Origin: Streptomyces sp. A2-16
GTDB taxonomy: Bacteria > Actinomycetota > Actinomycetes > Streptomycetales > Streptomycetaceae
Direction: 5' to 3'
NCBI RefSeq assembly: GCF_018128905.1
Contig: NZ_CP063808.1
Coordinates: 496,001 to 560,000 of the forward strand
DNA: 64,000 nucleotides
Shown here: positions 43,120 through 51,298 of the stretch, piece by piece
How positions within the stretch are numbered: the first letter of the stretch is position 1
Layout of the letters: each line of letters begins with the position of its first letter
The notes under the pieces: model-generated
Database searches by the model: none
The model's input: only the letters and a program-made list of their open reading frames with translations
What the model was told of the DNA's origin: nothing
Position numbers and translations under genes: made by a program

Positions 43120-43656
43120 ATGGTCACTCACGTTCCCTCGGAGGAGTACGGCGACGAGCGTGGGGCGCTGCTGTCCTTCCTGGAGGAGCAGCGCGGCGGA
43201 ATCCGGCGCTCGCTGCTCGGGCTGACCGACGAGCAGGCCGCCGCCAAGCCCAGCGCGAGCGAGCTCTCCCTGGGCGGGCTGCTCAAGCACGTCGCCGAGG
43301 TGGAGCAGAGCTGGATCGCCCGGGCCAAGGGCGAGAAGCCGGCCGTGGAGCGGGAGGCGTCCAACTGGCACGAGTGCTTCGCCCTGGTCGGCGACGAGAC
43401 CGTCGCGTCGCAGCTGGCGTACTGGGAGAAGGTCGCCGCCGAGACGGAGGCGTTCGCCCGCTCGGTGCCGAGCCTCGACGAGACCTTCCCGCTCCCGGAC
43501 CAGCCCTGGTTCCCGCCCGAGGGCCGGGTCTCCGTGCGCTGGGTGCTGCTGCACCTGATCCGGGAGACGGCGCGTCACGCCGGGCACGCCGACATCATCC
43601 GCGAGTCCCTCGACGGGAAGACGGCGTTCGAGCTGGTTGCCCTGGCCGGACAGTGA
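43120..43656 (+). CDS. DinB-like (DUF664) protein
   Basis: 178 residues from ATG 43120. Four-helix-bundle DinB/YfiT type: LLSFLEEQRGGIRRSLLGLT, the metal-site segment LGGLLKHVAEVEQSWI (first His), VSVRWVLLHLIRETARHAGHADIIRE (second and third His). Members include mycothiol-dependent enzymes and many of unknown role in actinobacteria. The His triad fits a metal centre. Lies just before PadR in the same direction, but no common function is evident. Confidence 0.85.
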   Translation: MVTHVPSEEYGDERGALLSFLEEQRGGIRRSLLGLTDEQAAAKPSASELSLGGLLKHVAEVEQSWIARAKGEKPAVEREASNWHECFALVGDETVASQLAYWEKVAAETEAFARSVPSLDETFPLPDQPWFPPEGRVSVRWVLLHLIRETARHAGHADIIRESLDGKTAFELVALAGQ

Positions 43657-43674
43657 CGTCCTAACCTGGACCGC

Positions 43675-44316
43675 ATGTCAGCGATCCGTCTTCTCGTGCT
43701 CGGCGCGGTGCGCCAGCACGGGCGGGCCCACGGCTACCAGGTGCGCAACGACCTGGAGTACTGGGGCGCGCACGAGTGGTCCAACGCCAAGCCCGGCTCG
43801 ATCTACCACGCCCTGAAGCAGATGGCGAAGCAAGGGCTGCTGCACGCGCACGAGATCGCCCCCTCCACGGCCGGCGGTCCGCCGCGGACCGAGTACGAGA
43901 TCACGGACACGGGCACCGAGGAGTTCCTCCGGCTGGTGCGTGAGGCGCTGACCTCCTACGACCAGAAGATGGACATCAAGTCGGCGGCCATCGGCTTCAT
44001 GGTCGACCTGCCGCGCGCGGAGGCGGTGTCGCTGCTCAAGGAGCGCATCCGGCGCATCGAGGAGTGGCGCTCCGCCGTCACCGAGCACTATGTGCCCGAG
44101 GAGGGGCCGCAGCAGCTCGGGCACATCGGCGAGATCATGAAGCTCTGGATCCACACGGCCGACGCCGAGGCCGAGTGGACCCAGGGACTCATCGCCCGGA
44201 TCGAGGACGGGGCGTACTCCTTCGCGGGAGAGGGCGACCCGTTCGTCGGCGTTCTCACCGAGGGTGAGGAGAACCCGTACGCCACCGGTGAACGGCATCC
44301 CGAGGACGCTCGCTAA
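43675..44316 (+). CDS. PadR-family transcriptional regulator
   Basis: 213 residues from ATG 43675. PadR winged helix: IRLLVLGAVRQHGRAHGYQV, AKPGSIYHALKQMAKQGLL and the wing GGPPRTEYEITDTGTEEF; the C-terminal helices (ERIRRIEEWRSAV) form the dimerisation domain. Regulates drug or stress transporters in many bacteria. Directly precedes the ABC exporter genes and two similar operator dyads, so it probably represses them. Confidence 0.9.
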   Translation: MSAIRLLVLGAVRQHGRAHGYQVRNDLEYWGAHEWSNAKPGSIYHALKQMAKQGLLHAHEIAPSTAGGPPRTEYEITDTGTEEFLRLVREALTSYDQKMDIKSAAIGFMVDLPRAEAVSLLKERIRRIEEWRSAVTEHYVPEEGPQQLGHIGEIMKLWIHTADAEAEWTQGLIARIEDGAYSFAGEGDPFVGVLTEGEENPYATGERHPEDAR

Positions 44317-44375
44317 TCAAGTTTGACTAACCTCATCGGCGGGGTTACTTTGGGAAGGTAGTCAAGTTTGACTAC
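44317..44375 (+). promoter_or_regulatory. Promoter between two PadR-type operators
   Basis: TCAAGTTTGACTAA (44317-44330) and the dyad GTAGTCAAGTTTGACTAC (44358-44375) share the core TCAAGTTTGACTA. TTGACT (44323-44328) and TACTTT (44346-44351), spaced 17, form a promoter: operator 1 covers the -35, operator 2 covers the transcription start. Fits PadR repression of the exporter genes. Confidence 0.8.
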
Positions 44376-44399
44376 AGTGTTGATCCTGGAGGGGGTCCG

Positions 44400-45353
44400 A
44401 TGACCGAGGTGATCGTCGCGGAAGGCCTGCGCAAACGGTACGGCGACAAGGCGGCCCTGGACGGGCTCGACCTCGCGGTCACGCGCGGCAGCGTCCTCGG
44501 CGTGCTGGGGCCGAACGGAGCGGGCAAGACGACCCTGGTCCGCGTCCTGTCCACCCTGCTGCGCCCGGACGAGGGCCGCGCCCGGGTGGCGGGCCACGAC
44601 GTGGAGCGCGAAGCCTACGAGGTACGGCTGCGCATCGGTCTGCTCGGCCAGCACGCGGCCCTCGACGAGGAGCTCGGCGGCCGCCAGAACCTGGAGATGT
44701 TCGGCCGCCTCCACCACCTGGGCGCCCGCCACGCGCGCGTGCGTGCCGGCGAACTCCTGGAGCGCTTCGGCCTGGCCGACACCGGCCGCAAACCGGTCCG
44801 CGCCTACAGCGGCGGCATGCGGCGCCGGCTCGACCTCGCCGCCTCCCTGATCCGCGACCCGGAGGTGCTGTTCCTGGACGAACCCACCACCGGCCTCGAC
44901 CCGCGTGGCCGCGCCGAGGTGTGGGCCGCGGTCCGCTCCCTGGTCGGCGGTGGGACGACGGTGCTGCTGACCACGCAGTACCTGGAGGAGGCCGACCAGC
45001 TCGCCGACCGCATCTGTCTCGTGGACGGGGGACGGGTCGTCGCCGACGGCACGGCGGACGAGCTGAAGAGGCGCACCGGCGGCGACCGCGTCGACGTGGT
45101 CCTGCGCGACGCCGGTCAACTGGGCGCGGCGGTGGCCCTGTTGCCGCTCGACGCCGCCACCGTCTCGGTCGACCCCGACCGCCGGCTGCTCAGCGCGCCG
45201 GTCACCGACCGGATGGCGGCGCTCTCCGGTGTCGTACGGGCCCTGGAGGCGGCCGGGATCGAGGCGGAGGACGTGGTCCTGCGCCGGCCCACGCTGGACG
45301 AGGTCTTCCTGCACCTCACCGGCGACGAGAACCGAGTGAAGGAGGCCGTGTGA
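44400..45353 (+). CDS. ABC exporter ATPase (DrrA-like)
   Basis: 317 residues from ATG 44400 (GGAGGGGG upstream). Walker A GPNGAGKT (37-44), signature [12 protein letters not shown], Walker [14 protein letters not shown], and the C-terminal extension (DUF4162-like) found in daunorubicin-resistance-type exporters. Energises drug or lipid export. Overlaps the permease start by four bases (GTGA). Controlled by the PadR operators. Confidence 0.93.
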   Translation: MTEVIVAEGLRKRYGDKAALDGLDLAVTRGSVLGVLGPNGAGKTTLVRVLSTLLRPDEGRARVAGHDVEREAYEVRLRIGLLGQHAALDEELGGRQNLEMFGRLHHLGARHARVRAGELLERFGLADTGRKPVRAYSGGMRRRLDLAASLIRDPEVLFLDEPTTGLDPRGRAEVWAAVRSLVGGGTTVLLTTQYLEEADQLADRICLVDGGRVVADGTADELKRRTGGDRVDVVLRDAGQLGAAVALLPLDAATVSVDPDRRLLSAPVTDRMAALSGVVRALEAAGIEAEDVVLRRPTLDEVFLHLTGDENRVKEAV

Positions 45354-46111
45354 GCACGTACGCGCTGACCGATTCGTGGACCATGACCCGGCGCGAACTC
45401 GCCCACTGGGCACGGCAGCCGGTGCGGGTCGTCGTCGGGCTGGTCTTCCCCGTGATGCTGCTCCTGATGTTCGGCTACCTCGTCGGCGGCGGCCGGGGCG
45501 TCGAGGGGGAGTACGTCGACTATCTGGTCCCGGGGATGCTCGCGCTGACCATGGCGTTCGGTCTCGAGGCGACGATGATCGCCGTCACCCAGGACCTCAA
45601 CAAAGGGGTGATCGACCGGTTCCGGTCCATGCCGATGGCCAACGGGGCGGTCCTGGTGGGGCGTTCGGCCGCCGACATGCTCCAGTCCGTGCTGAGCCTG
45701 GCCGCGATGATCGGCGTCGGGTACGCGATCGGCTGGCGGGTGCACGGAGGCGTCACCGGACTCCTGGCGGCGGTCGGCCTGCTGCTGCTCTTCCGGTTCG
45801 CCATGCTCTGGATCGGCATCCATCTGGCGATGGTCGCCGGGAAGCCGGAGATGGTGCAGGCCGTGCAGATCCTGGTCTGGCCGGTGGGCTTCCTGTCCAA
45901 CGCGTTCGCGACCCCCGACTCCATGCCCGGCTGGCTGGCCACGGTCGTCGAGTGGAACCCGATGTCCCAGACCGCGACAGCCGTCCGGGACCAGCTGGGC
46001 GGCCCCGGCGGCGAACCGGGGCACCTGTGGGCCGCCGTCGCCTGGCCGCTGGTCCTCCTGGCGGTGTTCTTCCCCCTGGCGGTACGGAGGTTCGCCCGCC
46101 TGAGCCGCTAG
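45350..46111 (+). CDS. ABC exporter permease (ABC-2 type)
   Basis: 253 residues from GTG 45350, translationally coupled to the ATPase. Six hydrophobic helices, with the ABC-2 features [40 protein letters not shown] and [12 protein letters not shown]. Forms the membrane pore of the exporter with the preceding ATPase. Likely substrate: an antibiotic or other hydrophobic toxic compound sensed by PadR. Confidence 0.92.
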   Translation: MSTYALTDSWTMTRRELAHWARQPVRVVVGLVFPVMLLLMFGYLVGGGRGVEGEYVDYLVPGMLALTMAFGLEATMIAVTQDLNKGVIDRFRSMPMANGAVLVGRSAADMLQSVLSLAAMIGVGYAIGWRVHGGVTGLLAAVGLLLLFRFAMLWIGIHLAMVAGKPEMVQAVQILVWPVGFLSNAFATPDSMPGWLATVVEWNPMSQTATAVRDQLGGPGGEPGHLWAAVAWPLVLLAVFFPLAVRRFARLSR

Positions 46112-46280
46112 AACCGGCCCCGGCTGGCCGTCGGTGAGGCGCCGCGTCCGCCGACGGAGCCCCACGCGCGGGTGCCGCACGGCCGGCCCGCCCGCCCGCA
46201 GCCGACCGGCCCCGGTCGCGCCGTCGTCGTCCGCCGTGCGGCGGACCGCGTCGCGGCCGAGGCGGTCCGCCGGGCAGGCG

Positions 46281-47687
46281 CTAGTGGTGGAACCCGGTCG
46301 CCGCTGCCCTGTCCGCGGTGAACGGGTGGGGCTGGCGGCGCAGTTCGGGCAGCAGGCGTTCCAGGTCCTCGACGAAGAGGTCGGCCAGGTCGGTCGAGAA
46401 GCCGTTGCGGCACACCACCCGCAGCACCGACAGGTCCTCGCGGTTCGGCGGGAAGGTGTACGCCGGTACGAGCCAGCCCCGCTCCCGCAGCCGCCGGGAG
46501 ACGTCGAAGACGTCGAACGCCTCGATGCCCGGGGCCGTGGTGAACGCGAACACCGGGAGTTCGTCGCCCCGGGTCAGCAGCCGGAAGTCGCCGAGCGCCT
46601 CCACGCGCTCGGCGACGCCCCGGGCGACCTCCCGCGTGGACCGCTGCACGGCCTTGTAGCCCTCGCGGCCCAGCCGCAGGAACGTGTAGTACTGCGCGAC
46701 GACCTGGGCGCCGGGGCGGGAGAAGTTCAGCGCGAAGGTCGGCATGTCACCGCCCAGGTAGTTCACCCGGAACACGAGTTCCTCGGGCAGGGCCTCCCGG
46801 TCCCGCCACAGCGCCCAGCCGACTCCGGGGTAGACGAGGCCGTACTTGTGCCCGGAGGTGTTGATCGAGGCCACCCGGGGCAGCCGGAAGTCCCACACCA
46901 GGTCCTCGTCGAGGAAGGGCGCGACCATGGCGCCGGACGCCCCGTCGACGTGCACGGGAATGTCCAGGCCGGTGCGCTCCTGGAGCTGGTCGAGTGCCGC
47001 GCAGAGGTCGGCGATCGGCTCGTAGGAGCCGTCGAAGGTGGAGCCGAGGATGCCCACCACCCCGATGGTGTTCTCGTCGCACAGCTCGGCGGCGGCCTGC
47101 GGGTCGAGGTGGAAGCGGTCGCCCTCCATGGGCACCTGACGGGCCTCCACCTCCCAGAAGTTGCAGAACTTCTCCCAGCACACCTGGACGTTGACCCCCA
47201 TGACCAGGTTGGGCCGCGCCCCCGGGTACCGGTCGGCGTTGCGCTGGGCCCAGCGCCGCTTGAGCGCCATCCCGGCGAGCATGCACGCCTCGCTGGAGCC
47301 GGTCGTGGAACAGCCCACCGCCACCGAGGGATCCGGCGCGTTCCACAGGTCGGCGAGCATCGCCACGCAGCGCCGCTCCAGCTCGGCGGTGCGCGGGTAC
47401 TCGTCCTTGTCGATCATGTTCTTGTCCCGGCACTCACCCATCAGGACCCCGGCCTGCGGTTCCATCCAGGTCGTGACGAAGGTGGCGAGGTTCAGCCGGG
47501 AGTTGCCGTCGAGCATCAGCTCGTCGTGGACCACCTGGTAGGCGGTCGACGGCGGCAGGGGAGAGGTGGGGAGCCGGTGCTTGGGCGGTGCCTCGGTCAT
47601 GTCGCTGACCGGATCGGCCTCGCCGTAGAAGGGGTTGATGGACGAGGGGCGCTCGTCGGACTTCTGAGGTCCTTTGTGCAGTGGCAT
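46281..47687 (-). CDS. gadB: Glutamate decarboxylase
   Basis: 468 residues from ATG 47687 with AGGAGG at ideal spacing. PLP enzyme converting glutamate to GABA with proton uptake. The Schiff-base Lys281 is in INTSGHKYG, and the N-terminal LMLDGNSRLNLATFVTTWM plus NMIDKDEYPRTAELE are typical of bacterial GadB. Cytoplasmic. Second gene of a two-gene operon after a ClC channel (30-base gap), an arrangement that suits acid resistance: decarboxylation consumes protons and the channel balances charge. Convergent with the ABC permease. Confidence 0.95.
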   Translation of the reverse strand: MPLHKGPQKSDERPSSINPFYGEADPVSDMTEAPPKHRLPTSPLPPSTAYQVVHDELMLDGNSRLNLATFVTTWMEPQAGVLMGECRDKNMIDKDEYPRTAELERRCVAMLADLWNAPDPSVAVGCSTTGSSEACMLAGMALKRRWAQRNADRYPGARPNLVMGVNVQVCWEKFCNFWEVEARQVPMEGDRFHLDPQAAAELCDENTIGVVGILGSTFDGSYEPIADLCAALDQLQERTGLDIPVHVDGASGAMVAPFLDEDLVWDFRLPRVASINTSGHKYGLVYPGVGWALWRDREALPEELVFRVNYLGGDMPTFALNFSRPGAQVVAQYYTFLRLGREGYKAVQRSTREVARGVAERVEALGDFRLLTRGDELPVFAFTTAPGIEAFDVFDVSRRLRERGWLVPAYTFPPNREDLSVLRVVCRNGFSTDLADLFVEDLERLLPELRRQPHPFTADRAAATGFHH

Positions 47688-47717
47688 GGCAGTGCCTCCT
47701 GAAGGGATCAACGTGGG

Positions 47718-49001
47718 TCAGCGGATGGGAGTTCCGTCCGCGCGCAGCTGCATCTGCGGCCGCCCGGTCACCAGCAGCCAGGCGGCGAGGGAGCCGATGC
47801 ACAGCAGCGCGAGGATCGCGGGTGAGGCCACCAGGACGGCGGCGACGAACAGGCTCACCCAGGCCTGCCGGGTGACGGCGAGCAACATGCCGAGCACCCC
47901 GGCCGCCACGGCGAGGGCCGGGTCCACGGCGTCCACGAGCGCGTGGGCGCACAGCCCGAAGGCGACGCCCACGAACACGGCGGGGAAGATCCGCCCGCCC
48001 CGGAAGCCGCAGGAGGCGGCGACGAGCAGCGCGGCCAGCTTCACCACCGCCATGGTGGCGAACTGCCCGGCCGACCAGCCCTCCGGGTCCGCCGCCAGCT
48101 CCCCGATCTCGTCGAGCCCCTTGAAGAGCGTCAGATGGCCGCCCACGGCCGCGAGCAGCCCCAGGACGAGCCCGCCGGCGGGCAGGGCCAGCATCGGGTG
48201 CCTGAGCCGGGCGAAGGCGCCGTGGACGTACGGGAAGGCGAGCACGGCCGCCATGCCGAGCAGCGCGGCCGCGGACGCGACCACCAGCATCGCCAGCAGG
48301 TCGCCCCAGCCGGGCCGCCCGTACGCGGGCAGGTGCAGGTCGAAACTCGGCTCGGCCACCAACGTGGTCGTCAGCGCGCCGGCCGCCGCCGCCACCAGGG
48401 GACCGAAGACGTTGTCCCACAGCGCGCCCCTGAGCTGCCGGCCGGCCAGCGCCTCGGAGATCACCAGTGCGGCGGCCACCGGCGTCCCGAACAGCGCGCC
48501 GATCGTCGCCGCCTCCGCCAGCGCCGGCCACAGCCCGCGCGGCATCCGCGGGGCCAGCCTGCGCCCCAGCCAGAAGGCGAGCCCCACGTTCACCGCGATG
48601 ATCGGGTTCTCCGGGCCAAGGCTCGGGCCGCCCGCGAGCATCAGCGCGGTCGCCAGGACCAGCCCCGGCAGCACGACGGGTGGCAGCACGGGGGCGTCCA
48701 GGCCGGTGGTGGCGGGATCCGGGCCGGCGTGCCCGGGTACCTTCCACACCACCAGGCCCACCGCCACCCCGGTCGCGGTGAGCACGACCAGCATCCACAG
48801 CACGGAGTACCGGCCCACCCCCAGCGCGTCCGGCAGGTTGCGCCACAGCACGTGCTGGAGCTGCTCGGCCGCGGCGCTCACCCCCACGAAGAACAGACTC
48901 GCGCCCACGCCGACCAGGAGAGCGGGAAGGATCAAGGGCAGCAGAGCACGCGCCGGGGTCGCCGGGGAGGCGGGTGCCTGCTGCGCGGTGTCCTGGGCCA
49001 C
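47718..49001 (-). CDS. ClC-type chloride channel/antiporter
   Basis: 427 residues from GTG 49001 (TTG 49022 is an alternative). A polytopic membrane protein with the ClC motifs GGPSLGPENPI (usual GSG/GREGP region altered) and GFRGGRIFPAVFVG (GGxFxP). Conducts or exchanges chloride across the cytoplasmic membrane. Cotranscribed upstream of gadB, which suggests charge compensation during acid stress, as ClC proteins do in enteric acid resistance. Confidence 0.88.
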   Translation of the reverse strand: MAQDTAQQAPASPATPARALLPLILPALLVGVGASLFFVGVSAAAEQLQHVLWRNLPDALGVGRYSVLWMLVVLTATGVAVGLVVWKVPGHAGPDPATTGLDAPVLPPVVLPGLVLATALMLAGGPSLGPENPIIAVNVGLAFWLGRRLAPRMPRGLWPALAEAATIGALFGTPVAAALVISEALAGRQLRGALWDNVFGPLVAAAAGALTTTLVAEPSFDLHLPAYGRPGWGDLLAMLVVASAAALLGMAAVLAFPYVHGAFARLRHPMLALPAGGLVLGLLAAVGGHLTLFKGLDEIGELAADPEGWSAGQFATMAVVKLAALLVAASCGFRGGRIFPAVFVGVAFGLCAHALVDAVDPALAVAAGVLGMLLAVTRQAWVSLFVAAVLVASPAILALLCIGSLAAWLLVTGRPQMQLRADGTPIR

Positions 49002-49057
49002 GGGCCCACGATAAGCGGACAAAACGGGCGCGACATCTGGAGGTGTCCCTGCCGGAC

Positions 49058-49079
49058 TTGCACCTCACGCGGCGTGAGG
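49058..49079 (+). promoter_or_regulatory. tipAp: tipA-type promoter with MerR dyad
   Basis: TTGCAC (49058-49063) overlaps a perfect dyad CCTCACGC-G-GCGTGAGG (49063-49079). The arrangement matches the known tipA promoter of S. lividans, where TipAL activates its own gene on binding thiopeptides such as thiostrepton. Confidence 0.85.
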
Positions 49080-49119
49080 AGCCACCGTGGAGCGCGTACC
49101 GAGAAAAGGAGCGGACGAA

Positions 49120-49881
49120 GTGGGTTACTCCGTGGGACAGGTCGCGGGCTTCGCCGGCGTCACGGTGCGCACGCTGCACCACTACGACGACATCGGCCTG
49201 CTCGTGCCCAGCGAGCGCAGCCACGCGGGCCACCGGCGCTACGGCGACGAGGACCTCGACCGGCTGCAGCAGATCCTGTTCTACCGGGAGCTCGGCTTCC
49301 CGCTCGAGGAGGTCGCCGCCCTGCTCGACGACCCGGCCGCGGACCCGCGCGCGCACCTGCGCCGCCAGCACGAGCTGCTGACCGCCCGGATCGAGAAGCT
49401 GCAGAAGATGGCGGCGGCCGTGGAGCACGCCATGGAGGCACGCACGATGGGGATCGATCTCACGCCCGAGGAGCGGTTCGAGGTGTTCGGGGACAAGGAC
49501 CCGGAGCAGTACGCCGAGGAGGCGCGCCGGCGCTGGGGCGGCACGGACGCGTACGCCGAGTCGCAGCGTCGCGCCGCGCGCTACACCAAGGACGACTGGA
49601 AGCGCATGCAGGCCGAGGTGGCCGACTGGGGCGAGCGCTACGACGCCCTGATGGCCGCCGGTGACGCGCCGACCTCCCCGGCGGCCATGGACATGGCCGA
49701 GGAGCACCGGCAGCACATCTGCGGCTGGTTCTACGACTGCCCGTACGAGATGCACCAGGGCCTGGGCGAGATGTACGTCTCGGACGAGCGCTTCAAGGCG
49801 TTCTACGACGCCATGCGCCCAGGCCTGGCCGAGCACCTGAGGGAGGCGATCAGGGCGAACGCCGCCCGGCACGCCTCCTAG
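49120..49881 (+). CDS. tipA: TipAL-type MerR regulator with thiopeptide-binding TipAS domain
   Basis: 253 residues from GTG 49120, the length of S. lividans TipAL; GGAG lies at good spacing and VGYSVGQVAGFAGVTVRTLHH equals the known N-terminus. Residues 1-110 are the MerR DNA-binding and coiled-coil part; residues ~111-253 are the TipAS antibiotic-recognition domain (GIDLTPEERFEVFGDKDPEQ, YEMHQGLGEMYVSDERF). In TipAL a cysteine near the C-terminal domain captures thiopeptides covalently; cysteines are present here in HICGWFYDCPYE. The internal start for a TipAS-only form would be near ATG 49448. Activates its own promoter and multidrug targets. Confidence 0.93.
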   Translation: MGYSVGQVAGFAGVTVRTLHHYDDIGLLVPSERSHAGHRRYGDEDLDRLQQILFYRELGFPLEEVAALLDDPAADPRAHLRRQHELLTARIEKLQKMAAAVEHAMEARTMGIDLTPEERFEVFGDKDPEQYAEEARRRWGGTDAYAESQRRAARYTKDDWKRMQAEVADWGERYDALMAAGDAPTSPAAMDMAEEHRQHICGWFYDCPYEMHQGLGEMYVSDERFKAFYDAMRPGLAEHLREAIRANAARHAS

Positions 49882-49898
49882 GGACCCTGACCCGGGGG

Positions 49899-50264
49899 CT
49901 ACTCCCGGGTCAGGACCACCGCCGTGCCGTAGGCGCACACCTCCGTGCCCACGTCCGCCGCCTCCGTGACGTCGAACCGGAACGCGAGCACCGCGTTGGC
50001 GCCACGCGCGCGTGCCTGCTCCACGAGCCGTTCCATGGCCTGGTTGCGGGTCTGCACCAGTGTCTTCGTGAGTCCCCTCAGCTCACCGCCGATCATCGAC
50101 TTGAGCCCCGCGCCGATCTGGCTGCCGAGGTGCCGGGACCGCACGGTCAGCCCGAACACCTCGCCCAGCACTTCCTGGACCCGGTGGCCGGGCACGTCGT
50201 TCGTGGTCACCACGAGCACATCGGGCTGGGGCCCCTGGCCGCCGCCGTATTCGTCAATACCCAT
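49899..50264 (-). CDS. YbjQ-family (UPF0145) heavy-metal-binding-domain protein
   Basis: 121 residues from ATG 50264. VLVVTTNDVPGHRVQEVLGEVFG, RSRHLGSQIGAGLKSMIGGE and GANAVLAFRFD are characteristic. Small soluble pentamer-forming family of unknown role, despite the historical name. Convergent with tipA (17 bases apart). Confidence 0.92.
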   Translation of the reverse strand: MGIDEYGGGQGPQPDVLVVTTNDVPGHRVQEVLGEVFGLTVRSRHLGSQIGAGLKSMIGGELRGLTKTLVQTRNQAMERLVEQARARGANAVLAFRFDVTEAADVGTEVCAYGTAVVLTRE

Positions 50265-50394
50265 GGCTCACAGCTTTGTCCTGGACGGCTCACAATGCAT
50301 CCTGGGGAGCCCCATGGAACCTGGGTCACCACGGCTGCGTTGATACTTTTGGGCAGCCAGCCCCGCCCGCCCCACCAGCAGGAGCCACAATCCC

Positions 50395-51261
50395 GTGACC
50401 ATGCTCGCGCTCGGCCCCGAGTGGATCAGCCCCGACTATCTGATCAAGACCTTCAGCCTGCCAGGCATTCTGCTGATCGTCTTCGCCGAGTCGGGGCTCT
50501 TCGCGTTCCTGCCGGGCGACTCCCTGCTGTTCACGGCGGGCCTCTTCGTGGCCGAGGGGAACTTCATCACCCAGCCCCTGTGGCTGGTGTGCACGCTCAT
50601 CGTGGCGGCCGCCGTCCTGGGCGACCAGGTCGGCTACATGATCGGCAAGTTCTTCGGCCCGAGGCTCTTCAGCCGCCCCAACTCCAGGCTCTTCAAGCAG
50701 GAGAACCTGGACAAGGCCCACGAGTTCATGGAGAAGTTCGGCCCCAAGGCCATCGTGCTGGCCCGCTTCGTGCCGATCGTGCGGACCTTCGCCCCCATCG
50801 TGGCGGGCGCCGGCCGGATGAAGTACCGCACCTTCCTGACGTACAACATCATCGGCGGCGTGGCCTGGGGCACGGGCGTCACCCTCGCCGGTTACTGGCT
50901 CGGCCAGATCGACGTCATCAAGAAGAACGTCGAGGCGATCCTCGTCCTGATCGTCCTGGTCTCGGTGGTCCCGATCCTCATCGAATACCTGCGCGAGCGC
51001 GGAAAGAAGAAGCGCGCCGCGGCGCAGACCCCCGCGGCCCCGCCCCAGCAGCCGTACCAGCCCATGGACGACGCGACGACCCAGCTCCGCCGCATCCCGT
51101 CCGAGGACGAGCAGCAGCCGCCCCAGCAGTACTACGGCCAGCAGCAGCCGTACGCCCAACAGCAGCCGTACGCCCAGCAGTACCCGCAGCAGCAGAGCTA
51201 CGACCAGCAGCCCTACGGCCACCAGAACCAGCAGAACCCCTACAACAACCAGGGGTACTAG
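50395..51261 (+). CDS. DedA-family membrane protein with Gln-rich tail
   Basis: 288 residues from GTG 50395 (ATG 50401 possible). Residues ~15-200 are a DedA domain (ESGLFAFLPGDSLLFTAGLF, GDQVGYMIGKFFGPRLF, ARFVPIVRTFAPIVAGAGRM) with about five membrane helices; family members flip or transport undecaprenyl phosphate or phospholipids. The last ~75 residues are hydrophilic, Gln/Tyr/Pro rich (QQPYAQQQPYAQQ), a low-complexity cytoplasmic tail not part of the family core. Confidence 0.9.
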   Translation: MTMLALGPEWISPDYLIKTFSLPGILLIVFAESGLFAFLPGDSLLFTAGLFVAEGNFITQPLWLVCTLIVAAAVLGDQVGYMIGKFFGPRLFSRPNSRLFKQENLDKAHEFMEKFGPKAIVLARFVPIVRTFAPIVAGAGRMKYRTFLTYNIIGGVAWGTGVTLAGYWLGQIDVIKKNVEAILVLIVLVSVVPILIEYLRERGKKKRAAAQTPAAPPQQPYQPMDDATTQLRRIPSEDEQQPPQQYYGQQQPYAQQQPYAQQYPQQQSYDQQPYGHQNQQNPYNNQGY

Positions 51262-51298
51262 AAACGCCCGCGGGGGCGCGGGGCGGCGGCCACGGCGG

